Assembly (NCBI GenBank): GCA_023853785.1
Contig: JAJIRX010001042.1
Span: 1 to 10,671, forward strand
From: Psilocybe azurescens
Taxonomy: Eukaryota; Basidiomycota; Agaricomycetes; Agaricales; Agrocybaceae
DNA: 10,671 nt
Reading direction: 5' to 3'
The position numbers and the translations under genes are program-made. This document shows, piece by piece, positions 1 through 7,248 of the stretch (its first letter is position 1; each line of letters starts with the position of its first letter). The notes under the pieces were generated by a model that was not told the DNA's origin, did not search any database, and was given only the letters and a program-made list of their open reading frames with translations.

Positions 1-141
1 ACGGACTGCCACTGGACGTGCCCCGGCCTTTTTCCCTGTGCCCCAATTTAGCATGTTCAGTTCCTTCTTTGGGGTTATTTAGTTTTTCTCCAGGTTTATT
101 CTTCGTCGCTGCACTTATAATTGCCAATCACACATTATAGT
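1..141. other. 3' flank of the minus-strand gene at 142-856
   Basis: No reading frame is supportable here. On the minus strand this is the region downstream of the TAG at 144-142. It is rich in short pyrimidine runs on the plus strand and contains one AATAAA hexamer (minus, 100-95). It fits a 3' UTR and terminator region, which is inference. Confidence 0.35.
95..100 (-). promoter_or_regulatory. Candidate polyadenylation signal AATAAA
   Basis: On the minus strand AATAAA lies about 42 nt after the TAG that closes the candidate last exon (260-142). That spacing is normal for a fungal 3' UTR and independently supports placing the gene end there. Fungal polyadenylation signals are degenerate, so one hexamer is only modest evidence. 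Confidence 0.35.
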
Positions 142-856
142 CTACAGCTTTTTTCCGGTCTTCCCCTCCTTATTCACGTGCTCATCCAGGAATTGCAATT
201 GAAAGTCTTCCATAGGTGCTTTGTCCGCGTTAGTTCTCTCGTCCACTCCTCCCCTTAACCCTACTAATTACAAGCTTATGAAAGCAGATCTGGAAACAGA
301 AAGAAAGCATTACAAACTGATCTGTCTTGATTTAATTACCACACCTGTTGATGTGTAAGTAATATTCTTGGACTGCAAAAAGGTCAATGCTCACGGGAAA
401 CGACAACAAAGTCATTAAACTCAGCAAGCAAGAACCTGAGGGGTTGTTAATATTCAACAGGTGATCGGAAACAATGAGTTTATTGGCGTACGAGCAACCA
501 GGGAATCTGATTCCAAGTGTATAAGTCCTGCATTTCGTTCAATAAGCATAGCGTCTAAGGATCGAAATTGAAAGCATTTCTTACGTTGGAACTATGCTGT
601 CGTCAAGAGTGATATTTACTGATCCTGCCAGTAGATTGTTTCGTTGGATTGAACCGACTGGAATAAACTCCGTATCGGTGTCGAGACAAATATCCACATC
701 TTGAGGTTCGTCGCTCGAGGCAGTCCACGAAACGGCAAATTTATCTATGGCGACTTCGAGGCTAGCGACGGAGATCTCGAACTGCGCGTAGACTGCATTA
801 TAATTCAGGAGAAGGACGAATAGAGCGAAACTACGAAGGTATGAGTGTTCGGTTAT
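142..856 (-). CDS. Secreted or membrane-anchored protein, intron-containing; start codon missing or displaced
   Basis: Exon 1 (about 856-585) encodes a hydrophobic leader, LRSFALFVLLLNYNAVYA, with a good signal-peptidase site before QFEISVASLEV. A beta-rich region follows (FAVSWTASSDEP ... SVNITLDD). Exon 1 ends at a GTAAGA donor. A 57-nt intron (584-528, acceptor GCAG) joins in frame to exon 2 (527-340), which adds TYTLGIRFPG and ANKLIVSDHLLNI and so completes a plausible beta-sandwich. A hydrophobic stretch follows (SCLLSLMTLLSFPVSIDLFAV). It may be a membrane helix, or an unspliced 63-nt intron-like segment ending TTTTTGCAG. A less certain intron (339-261) leads to exon 3 (260-142), an acidic/basic tail containing VDERTNADKAPMEDF and ending KTGKKL. 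Without exon 3, exon 2 stops at 334-332. The SWT pattern recalls basidiomycete Ser/Thr-rich secreted proteins of the Kre9/Knh1-like type, but this is a weak family call. The codon where Met is expected (856-854) is ATA; the nearest in-frame ATG is at 967. It may be a pseudogene. Confidence 0.45.
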
Positions 857-1021
857 CTCAAAAAATTGGGAGAAGCGTACCAGAGACGTTGTAGAGTGAA
901 CATCGGAATATTTGGGATGGGATCGACGCACGATGCAATAGCTGTTCCGAATGGCATTTACCCACATCTTATACTAGTCGTGGCTAGACAAGTACAGCAT
1001 GAGAGATGTGAGCGCGTGGGA

Positions 1022-1219
1022 TTAGACTTGATATGTTACTTCAGCCCGGGGTATTAGAACTGCATCAATGAATTGAAAGAAGAGCCAATCAGCGCCAATT
1101 TGTCCTAAAACAATCCTCTTATTTTTCTTCGTCGGGCGGAGCGTTAACAAAAAGTCATTGTCCGTGAGTATCGCAGTGTTACCGTTGACAGCGGCTCCCA
1201 CGATGTACAAGAACCGCAA
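1022..1219 (-). CDS. Unrecognised minus-strand open frame, possible exon or relic
   Basis: This frame begins at a TTG codon directly behind an in-frame TGA, so it has no proper start of its own. It reads through segments that look protein-like: NGNTAILTDNDFLLTLRP, then a basic KKNKRIVLGQ, then a hydrophobic ADWLFFQFIDAVLIPRAEV. A possible GTAACA donor near the end could splice to AG at 975-974 and enter the frame that leads into the secreted-protein gene downstream, but the acceptor context is unremarkable. No family is recognised. It could be an upstream exon of the 142-856 gene, a separate decayed gene, or chance. Confidence 0.2.
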   Translation of the reverse strand: MRFLYIVGAAVNGNTAILTDNDFLLTLRPTKKNKRIVLGQIGADWLFFQFIDAVLIPRAEVTYQV

Positions 1220-2307
1220 GTTTCACAAATACAGAACCACTTGAGCATTGCACAATCGTGTCGGCTGACTCTGATTTACTTTCCATCACTGTCCATTTCG
1301 CGCATCACAACTGGTCTATATCTGTCTCGTAGCTGAGCAACTTTCTTTCAGCGGCACCGGCACGCCTAATGTGAAAACCATAATCATTTACCCGCCAACA
1401 ATAGTGAACAATAGTGCAGATGATAAAGCCATTTCGCAGTAGGGATTCTGCACTCCAGGCCAAGAGAGTCCATGGTTCCAATTAAGACGACCCATCTTCT
1501 TATCAGAACGTCTGATTGTTGTGGGCATAGCTCGGACATGCAGTATCAGTTACAATTCTTCCAGAAGCTGGGGTTCTCGAAAATTTTTATACATAAGATA
1601 CGAGATCTATGTGATATGGTATAAACATGCAGTCAAAACGCGCGCAAGTGCCTGTCGCAATCTACAAAACGTCGAGTGGGCTCGGGTGGGTACTAGCAAG
1701 TAATTAGGGACTGGCTTGCTCGGTATACAATTTAGACCGGGGACCTGATCCTTTCATGCTTACCCATCCACATCACAGACTGCAATTAGATGCACGAGAG
1801 TGTGATCGGAAATTTATCTGTGCAAAAAAGAAAAAAGAAGGCCGCAGTTGAGGGTTTTAAGTCGCGCGTGCATGCATGTGTGCTCCGAATTCGGAGTGCT
1901 AGCGGTAGCACTGTTACTGCGTATGGGTTGTGCGGGAGAGGGGTGCGGCTGGGGAAAGCCTCGAGACTCGAGCAGAGAGCTGGGAGCGAAGCTTATACCG
2001 GTATCAAGGGCACAATGGCGGCGCGACATGCAACACCGCACAAGCAGTGACGACGTCTATGGATAATTCGGGAACTTATGTGTAATATCATGGGAGGTTT
2101 GCTGGAGATGACAGTGTACTGCAGAAATTAGAAAGTCAATGAGTACAGCAAGAAGTAATTCAGGCGTATCAAGCTAAACTAACGTCACATTCGACCAGCG
2201 AGCAACAGATGCTCAAATTCAAACGTTGAGTAGTGCGAGAGATAATTGTCAAACAGGAACGCTGGTGGCAGTTGCAACTTTGTGTCTAGGGACGGGACTA
2301 CTGGACC
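1220..2307. other. Intergenic stretch without a supportable gene
   Basis: Several short open frames overlap in different phases here (for example 1521-1703, 1790-2050 and 1848-2066). None has recognisable motifs, consistent splice sites or a convincing start. One plus-strand phase (first base at 1441) shows protein-like fragments between stops, such as FMLTHPHHRLQLDAR near 1756. Its stop density is close to chance, so no gene is claimed. A perfect 10-bp tandem duplication sits at 1397-1416. Confidence 0.4.
1397..1416. repeat. Tandem duplication of AACAATAGTG (two copies)
   Basis: The 10-mer AACAATAGTG occurs twice head to tail without mismatch. It lies in the gene-free stretch. Likely a replication-slippage product. 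Confidence 0.7.
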
Positions 2308-2703
2308 ATGGGACAGTTAGACGGGAATGTAGATGTGGATCAAATAATAGGAGCGTGGTGTTCCGTTTCTACAGTTGACGGATCTTTAGAAAGATCCTAT
2401 ACGGCAAACAAATTAACATTCAAGCTCCGCTTGAATGCGTTGCGAATGATGCGAGCGAGTGTCAGGCGTACCTCCACTCCGTATCGTCCACTTTCTCAAC
2501 CATTTGCATCATTGCATCGTCTATTATCTCCACTACATTGGCCTTGTCACGGTCTGCGCAGGAAAATGACTCGCAGTCATCGATATGAGATCCTCCTCAG
2601 GGGACGTAAGAATGCAGTCGTTGAGATGATCCTGACAGAAGTACACCTGGGTTTGATAAAGCCAGGGGTACGCTGCTTTCTTGTTCCTCCTCCCATTCCT
2701 TAG
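2308..2703 (+). CDS. Unrecognised open frame with conflicting coding signal on both strands
   Basis: The frame starts with ATG in a fair context (ACC before ATG, G after) and reads 131 codons: MGQLDGNVDVDQIIGAWCSV, then a lysine/arginine-rich middle (KLTFKLRLNALRMMRASVRR), then an Arg/Ser/Pro/Leu/His-rich end typical of antisense reading. No domain is recognised. The minus strand of the same DNA carries a 44-codon acidic frame (2596-2462) containing DRDKANVVEIIDDAMMQMVE and ending just past a possible GTACGC donor. That frame looks at least as protein-like. Only one of the two can be a real exon, and neither may be. An imperfect hairpin follows at 2641-2671. Confidence 0.2.
   Translation: MGQLDGNVDVDQIIGAWCSVSTVDGSLERSYTANKLTFKLRLNALRMMRASVRRTSTPYRPLSQPFASLHRLLSPLHWPCHGLRRKMTRSHRYEILLRGRKNAVVEMILTEVHLGLIKPGVRCFLVPPPIP
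2462..2596 (-). CDS. Possible acidic exon, alternative to the plus-strand frame
   Basis: 44 codons on the minus strand, opened by a TGA at 2599-2597 and closed by TGA at 2464-2462. The residues are strongly acidic and amphipathic: IDDCESF, then VVEIIDDAMMQMVEKVDD. Such a composition is unusual for noncoding DNA, and the plus-strand translation of the same bases has the Arg/Ser/Pro bias of an antisense frame. A donor-like AG|GTACGC sits at 2472-2466. A second segment in another phase directly upstream (minus strand, toward 2640) reads DHLNDCILTSPEEDL, which would need a frameshift or a tiny intron to join. No family is recognised. Confidence 0.2.
   Translation of the reverse strand, partial: GGSHIDDCESFSCADRDKANVVEIIDDAMMQMVEKVDDTEWRYA
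2641..2671. repeat. Imperfect hairpin, 10-bp arms, 11-nt loop
   Basis: GTACACCTGG and CCAGGGGTAC are inverted copies with one mismatch, separated by 11 nt. There is no T-run after it and no coding context that would make it a terminator. It is recorded as structure only. Confidence 0.5.
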
Positions 2704-3179
2704 TCACCTCCTTTCAAATTTCCGTGTTTATGTTTGTGTATTGATCCCGCTCTCTCTCACCCCAGTTCCTACTTTCTCAACCCACGTAGAGCTCACATCG
2801 TCCACCTGCGTAGGCACCAACTCGGTCTTTTGCACACCGATCCTGCAAGCTCTGCTTAATATTCATTTAGGCATGCACCTCACGGCGGACAAGCATTTTC
2901 ACTTCTTGAGGCCACCCATAATTAATCGGCCTAAAGTAAAGACGGAAGAAGGCGGTGATGTGAAAGGAGGTCGAAGTGTATGTTACTGTACCAGGTTTTT
3001 TGGTGCGTTTCTTTCTCATTCTGTTCCGTTTTCGATTCTCTGTTCTCGCGATGGTGTTACGATAAGCTTATGTTGTGCACGACTCGCCCTCATCTCCTCT
3101 TCATATTCATGTTTTTTTGTCGAGATCATAGCTGACGTTCTCCTTGATTCTCCCGTTTCTTTCTTTCTTACCCATGTAG
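2704..3179 (+). other. T-rich stretch, intron- or UTR-like
   Basis: The plus strand is heavily T/C biased with repeated acceptor-like ends (CACCCCAG, CCACGTAG, CTGCGTAG, CATTTAG, CCATGTAG). A long frame (2681-3340) runs through it mainly because T/C-rich DNA has few stops; its hydrophobic runs look like translated polypyrimidine. Only 2873-2977 has a mixed, exon-like composition. The likeliest reading is introns or UTR of a plus-strand transcript that ends near 3477. Confidence 0.3.
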
Positions 3180-3477
3180 CATTGCGTTGCTCTTATTTGC
3201 AAACATCCATGCCTCAAACGCTAATGCTCTTCGGCTCTCTCGCACCTCCTCCACGGCCGCTGACATACGTCCTCCTGAACGACCACCGACACCGCCGCCT
3301 CCATATGCGCCCTCAAAACCAACAACATCACTACCGATAAGAGCCAGAAGACTTCAAGCTCCTCCTGGACATCCGGCTTTCATGCCGAATATGCGAACAT
3401 GCTTGATGGGAGAATATGCGCCCCAGAAGCTGGATCGCAAGGAGTTCGAGTGGGCGTTGAAGGATTATCAGGATTAG
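3180..3477 (+). CDS. Candidate terminal exon, proline-rich unknown protein
   Basis: A strong polypyrimidine tract and acceptor (TTTCTTTCTTACCCATGTAG, ending at 3179) opens about 98 codons closed by TAG at 3475-3477. The N-terminal part is Ser/Thr/Ala rich. The middle has RPPERPPTPPPPYAPSKP, which includes a PPPY motif of the kind bound by WW domains of NEDD4/Rsp5-type ubiquitin ligases. The C-terminus, HPAFMPNMRTCLMGEYAPQK followed by LDRKEFEWALKDYQD, is charged and looks genuinely coding. Upstream exons cannot be fixed. A plus-strand segment at 2873-2990 (RPPIINRPKVKTEEGGDVKGG) could be one, with a GTATGT donor at 2978, but its phase does not match the acceptor at 3179. No homologous family is recognised. 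A (GT) run and T-rich sequence follow the stop. Confidence 0.35.
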
Positions 3478-3487
3478 TGTGTGTGTG
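3477..3487. repeat. (GT)5 dinucleotide run
   Basis: A short GT repeat begins at the last base of the TAG stop of the 3180-3477 frame and leads into T-rich sequence. Confidence 0.8.
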
Positions 3488-5091
3488 CTTTCTTCTCGCC
3501 TGCCTTTTTTGACATCCTGTTTTCAAGGGTGTTTTTTTCGTTCTTCTTTATGCGGTTCTCTTCTTCGTCTCGTTTTGTTTTTGTGGGTTGCCCCGTTTTG
3601 TTTTGCATTTTGTGTTGGTTTTGTGGTGCTTTGAACATCTTCCTCCACCCCTTGTACTCGTTTTGTGGTCAAGAGATGGGCTGCTGGCGATTGTAACCAC
3701 GGATGTTGGTACGTGTAGTGCATGGGTGGCCTCCAACGTCGGCTGAGGAGGGTTTCTCTTCCTTTCGGGTACAGGCTTCATCTGAGCCTCGGGCGCTGCT
3801 TTGACGGCGAGTAGGGTTGTTCAGCAGTGGGCCAGGAAACATACAGTTGCCGGGATGGTTGCTGCACCGGCTGGCTTCGCTCTTTTGTTTTATTTTTCAT
3901 TTGTTTCTTGGCTTTCACTTCCCATGAGCTGTGGAAGGCAGCAGAAGGTGGCCAATGATGGTTCGTGGCTCAGAGTGCGAGTGTGACAGGGGCTAGCCCA
4001 TGATAGAGAGACACGGCTATGTCCAAATTTGTGAGGTTCGTCGAGCCTCGTATGAAGGGAAATAGATGCAAGCATCAGTCACCATACATGCCTGGGACCG
4101 GGGTGGCGAGGACGGATATGCACGCAACTACGAAGCACAATAAGAGACATGAGGAGATAGGAGAGATACATCTACATACAAGTTTGCGATGTTCGTCGAG
4201 TCTCGTATGAGGGTAGGTGCAGGATAGATGGTAAATTAAATGGTGAGGCCTGAGCCGAGGATGTCCCAAGTGAAATTTTTAAGTTCAGGGATTTTGTTTG
4301 CCTATTTTTACATCCACCAATAAATGAGAGACGGCACGGCTTGACGAGCCTCACACATGAGAGTTTAATATACCGTAATATGAAATATATTTCGCGGACT
4401 TCGCTTTCACTCTTGTTTTCCGAGTGGACAGCATGAGTGCATACACTCGACTGTCGACTGGACGATTGATGGATTGATCGCTCATCTGCATCCTTGTAGA
4501 CGGGGCCGGATTTCGACGACTATTCAATTACTGAGCACCAAGGCGGCGACTGGCAATAAGGACGACGAGGACGAAGAAACAGCGAATCTTTTAACTCCCT
4601 ATGTTTCTGAAGGACGTGTTACTGATTTCATTTTGCGTTCCCGTTCCTTTTGGGTGCGGTTGGATCTAGGTCTGGGGTGTTGTCAGCGTGGGCGTGGACT
4701 TTGTTGTCGGCCTCTGTTTTTCCACTCGTCTCTTCGTGATCGTGGCTTTTGCGTCGGATTCTGTGCTCATCTATCTCGATGATGCTATTGTCGACTGTGA
4801 CCGGGGTTGGATCGCAGAAGTGCTGACATGCCGGCTCACTGTCTCATCCGCGAATCACTTCAGGATTCTGACCTGTTTTGTGCACATTTATCATATGTAA
4901 GCAAATTTTTGCTTTTCGTTCAAAATAAGAATCCATTTACTCCCAAATTGATTCCTAATTGTTCGTGTTATTCCATTTCCCTCACCTTCCTGACTTTTGG
5001 CTTATCGGCGACCACGGGGATGAGGTAGGCCTGATTTCTCTACCTCTTGGGTGTTTTTAATAATGTGAGTGAGAAATGAGGGCGAACAAAA
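3488..5091. other. No supportable gene; T-biased DNA with exon-like fragments
   Basis: 3488-3690 and 4640-5040 are T-rich on the plus strand, like introns or 3' UTR of plus-strand transcripts. Exon-like islands have no consistent gene model. At 3801-3986 a frame begins at TTG and contains one hydrophobic stretch (AGFALLFYFSFVSWLSL). At 4501-4560, just after an acceptor-like CATCCTTGTAG, one phase reads TGPDFDDYSITEHQGGDWQ and then stops, while another phase is rich in Asp/Glu. At 4807-4896 there is RSADMPAHCLIRESLQDSD followed by a GTAAGC. None is recognised. Short repeats occur at 4033-4358. Confidence 0.3.
4033..4358. repeat. Three dispersed copies of a short palindromic motif
   Basis: GAGGTTCGTCGAGCCTC (4033-4049) is an imperfect palindrome followed by GTATGAAGGG. 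A second direct copy is at 4186-4213 (GATGTTCGTCGAGTCTC, then GTATGAGGG). An inverted copy is at 4339-4358 (GGCTTGACGAGCCTCACACA). The direct copies are about 153 bp apart, the inverted one about 150 bp further on. The near-regular spacing suggests an old, diverged tandem or inverted-repeat element rather than chance, but no known element is recognised. Confidence 0.45.
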
Positions 5092-5481
5092 ATGTCTTCT
5101 TTCCTGGCTGCTGTTCCGGTGAGTAATAGAGCACGAGAGAATACTGTAAGTCAACGTACACTTCAGTAAGAGTTTTTCGATCCCCTCCTGCTGTGATAGG
5201 TCACCCCCACCGACAGAGCGAGCTTCATGGGTTGGCGCCTCTTCTCAAGTAGCAGCAGCAGTGCAAATATAACCACGCTCAGCTCCGACTCTACTCCGTG
5301 ATCCAGCATGAGATCTACGCTGAACACCCCTTCTCCTCTTCTCCTCATCGACGACTCCACGGGAATGCTGCACAGAGGCAAGGTAACCCAGCTTAGCTCG
5401 TTGAGCAGGCTTGCCACCGGCGAGCTCTGCCTTGACCTCGGTTATGGTTGTGGATGTGGTTTAGACTTGGACTTAAGTTAA
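5092..5481 (+). pseudogene. Possible two-exon small gene with one in-frame stop
   Basis: ATG at 5092 encodes MSSFLAAVP, followed by a consensus GTGAGT donor at 5119. An 81-nt intron to the AG at 5198-5199 joins in phase to VTPTDRASFMGWRLF, a run of six serines and ANITTLSSDSTP. A TGA at 5299-5301 follows. The same phase then continues open for 59 more codons (SSMRSTLNTPSPLLLIDDST ... GELCLDLGYGCGCGLDLDLS) to TAA at 5479-5481. Either the protein is 42 residues long, or a longer gene has acquired a nonsense codon. No family is recognised. The minus strand is also open (5417-5163), as happens opposite Ser/Leu-rich DNA, so coding status is unproven. Confidence 0.25.
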
Positions 5482-5570
5482 AGCTGCCGGCCCATCCTCA
5501 GGTAAGCATCAGATGTTCTGCGTAGAGCAAGAAAACTCGGTAAATATCTGTTATGCAGGAATGGTACTAA

Positions 5571-5804
5571 GATTTCGGATTGTATCTTTATATACACTTT
5601 ATCAAAGTGTCCGTTGTCGTAATTGAAGTTACCCATGAGGTGAATGACGAGGCATTTCTTATTGACATCGCCTTTGTGGAGACGGAATGCCAAGATACTG
5701 TATGGGACATCGTTATATTTGCCGTATCTTTGAAAATAGGACGACACAGCTTAGAACAATATATTGCAGGGAGCAAGGGATGCACCGGATTTCGACTTGG
5801 GTGA
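5571..5804 (+). CDS. Orphan plus-strand open frame, possible exon
   Basis: The frame opens behind a TAA at 5568-5570, next to acceptor-like CTAAG, and ends at TGA at 5802-5804. Its codons follow the purine-any-pyrimidine pattern well from about 5607: VSVVVIEVTHEVNDEAFLID and then IAFVETECQDTVWDIVIFAV. This gives alternating beta-strand-like hydrophobic and acidic residues. There is no ATG; the first in-frame start-like codon is TTG at 5580. Antisense frames at 5747-5478 and 5785-5588 are likely shadows, although the first (AFRLHKGDVNKKCLVIHLMG) also reads smoothly. No family or neighbour relation is recognised. Confidence 0.25.
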   Translation, partial: DFGLYLYIHFIKVSVVVIEVTHEVNDEAFLIDIAFVETECQDTVWDIVIFAVSLKIGRHSLEQYIAGSKGCTGFRLG

Positions 5805-5971
5805 TTTTGTACAAGTCTGTTTTTCCTTTAGGGCATAGGTGCGAGAATAGATATTTTTCAGCTATGAGGGGTTAGGTGATCATTTTAGGGATTAATGTCG
5901 GTTGTTGAAGACTTCCACACCATCGTTACCCAGAACCTTTCTTTTCAGATCCGAATTACATTTTCATGAGA
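5805..5971. other. Nothing identified
   Basis: AT-rich spacer between two weak orphan frames; no motif, repeat or splice pair seen. Confidence 0.5.
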
Positions 5972-6214
5972 CTAGTTGGTAATAATTCGAGACCGAAATT
6001 GTGCATATGGGTAAGACGAATGGTGCCTTATCCATCGCTCTGAATTTCTAGACAAGATTAAATAGCGGCTTGAGCAGGAATTCCGGTCAACACAATGTAC
6101 AAATACCAGAAACGTGGTATCTCTTCCTTCCGAAATTCTCATTGCTTCGGACGTTTCAATGCCGTGCAGATGGTCTATCTGGGAGAATGATCTAGAAACA
6201 CAATTAATCGTCAA
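5972..6214 (-). CDS. Orphan minus-strand open frame, possible exon
   Basis: 80 codons from ATG at 6214 to TAA at 5974-5972. The segment DHLHGIETSEAMRISEGRDT followed by TFLVFVHCVDRNS has good codon-phase bias and mixed composition. The C-terminal half (SERWIRHHSSYPYAQFRSR) is basic. No signal peptide, membrane span or known motif is visible, and no nearby exon joins it convincingly. It may be an exon of a decayed gene or chance. Confidence 0.2.
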   Translation of the reverse strand: MTINCVSRSFSQIDHLHGIETSEAMRISEGRDTTFLVFVHCVDRNSCSSRYLILSRNSERWIRHHSSYPYAQFRSRIITN

Positions 6215-6885
6215 TATGATAAGCCCGGAAGATGACGCGCAGAATTAAGATACCAGATGGAGGCAGGACAGAGAGGAAGAATAAACGCTCACTCCGTCTG
6301 TCGAGCAGGTGAACGTTAATGAACTTTTGTCATTCTCATCTTGTCGTCCTATCCCTTGATCGAGGTGAAGAAAGCATTGATCAGTGCGAACATGAGTGGG
6401 TGTTGATGCTACTTCTGTTTCTTGTGTATCATCGTTATTAAATCGCGAGCTATAAACTAGACGCAGAATGGAAGAGAATAGACGCTACTTAGACAAGGAG
6501 AACGGATTTATCATACCAGGATGCATGATGGGGGCGTTGAATACTATGGTATACTCATGGAGGAAGTGGAGGTGTTCTCCTTTGCGAGAATGAAGTAGTA
6601 GACGTGAAGAAGGGCATGGTAATGGCAAGAGTCACCGAAGAGTGATTCGTGTAAAGTTCCTCGGTCGTTCGCGATTGTGGTTGTGCTAAATTTTAACTGT
6701 TGACATCGACCAACCATGTCGTCGTTGCCAAAGTCCTTGGTATAACGCATTGTCCTTACGTCCTCTATATATCTTTATCAGTGTATACGGCGTTAAAATA
6801 TCCTAACGTGAACCAAGGTTTTTATCAACCTGACGCGTCGAATATTATCCCGTCCCCGCCTCCCTCATCGTACCGAAATCTTCAT
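6215..6885. other. No gene identified
   Basis: Short frames exist on both strands (for example minus 6750-6544), but none has motifs, a consistent start or splice sites. If the pogo-type transposase at 6886-7248 were complete, its catalytic DDE domain would lie here on the minus strand. I see no DDE-domain-like segments in any minus-strand phase. Confidence 0.45.
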
Positions 6886-7248
6886 CTATAGAACATGAGT
6901 CGTCGCCCACTTGCTCGTCCTCTTGGTCGCGGTCTTCGTGGTAGTAGTAGTTGTTGTTGTTGCTGGGTGGGAGGTATCTGAATAAAAATGAATCCAGTCA
7001 ACAAGGACGCGTTCTGCCTCCGGAGCAAGAAGCTGCTGAGAGCGGTGGGCTTCCTTGTAGGGCCAGGTGATTCCATGATAGCGGTTACGAAGGGTATGGT
7101 AAGGAATATTAACACCATAACGCTCATTAATATCTTTGCGGACAACAGCAATATTTGGCTTCTGCATGAGCTTGAGAAGCTGAACAGCCTCATTGAGACA
7201 CTTTTCGACCTGGGTGTCATTGGCTGTAATAACTCTCTTGGGGCACAT
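6886..7248 (-). pseudogene. Truncated pogo/Tc5-type transposase, DNA-binding half only
   Basis: The 120-residue frame from ATG at 7248 matches the N-terminal half of pogo/Fot1/Tc5-type (CENP-B-like) transposases. Residues about 10-55 form the first helix-turn-helix (psq type), with ALNEA-like QVEKCLNEAVQLL and KDINERYGVNIPYHTLRNRY. Residues about 60-95 begin the Tc5/CENP-B second helix-turn-helix, with the diagnostic EAHRSQQLLAPEAERVLVDW and HFYSDTSHP. In intact proteins this is followed by a basic turn and several hundred residues carrying the DDE catalytic triad. Here, right after SDTSHP, the frame enters a trinucleotide repeat that encodes polythreonine, then a basic tail KTATKRTSKWATTHVL, and stops. 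The protein would bind DNA at most and could not transpose. There is no in-frame stop, so expression as a stand-alone DNA-binding protein is possible but unproven. Confidence 0.78.
6938..6963. repeat. Trinucleotide microsatellite (GTA)3(GTT)4
   Basis: GTGGTAGTAGTAG then GTTGTTGTTGTTG on the plus strand, encoding the polythreonine tract of the truncated transposase on the minus strand. It sits exactly where similarity to the transposase family ends, so it may mark the deletion or insertion junction. Confidence 0.85.

Noticed and set aside
1790..2066. Overlapping plus frames (1790-2050 and 1848-2066) and minus frame 2041-1814
   Set aside because: Three mutually overlapping frames in GC-rich DNA with no motif or splice support.
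1441..2703. A long plus-strand phase that reads protein-like between 15 stops, suggesting a C-to-T mutated (RIP-type) gene
   Set aside because: The stop density, about one in 28 codons, is close to chance, and every stop codon can be derived from a C-to-T change, so that pattern carries no information. No domain is recognised.
3523..3781. Lysine/threonine-rich minus-strand frames
   Set aside because: They are the translation of the A-rich complement of a T-rich stretch; composition alone explains the open frame.
5478..5747. 89-codon minus-strand frame
   Set aside because: Antisense to the 5571-5804 plus frame, whose codon-phase bias is stronger. Not fully excluded.
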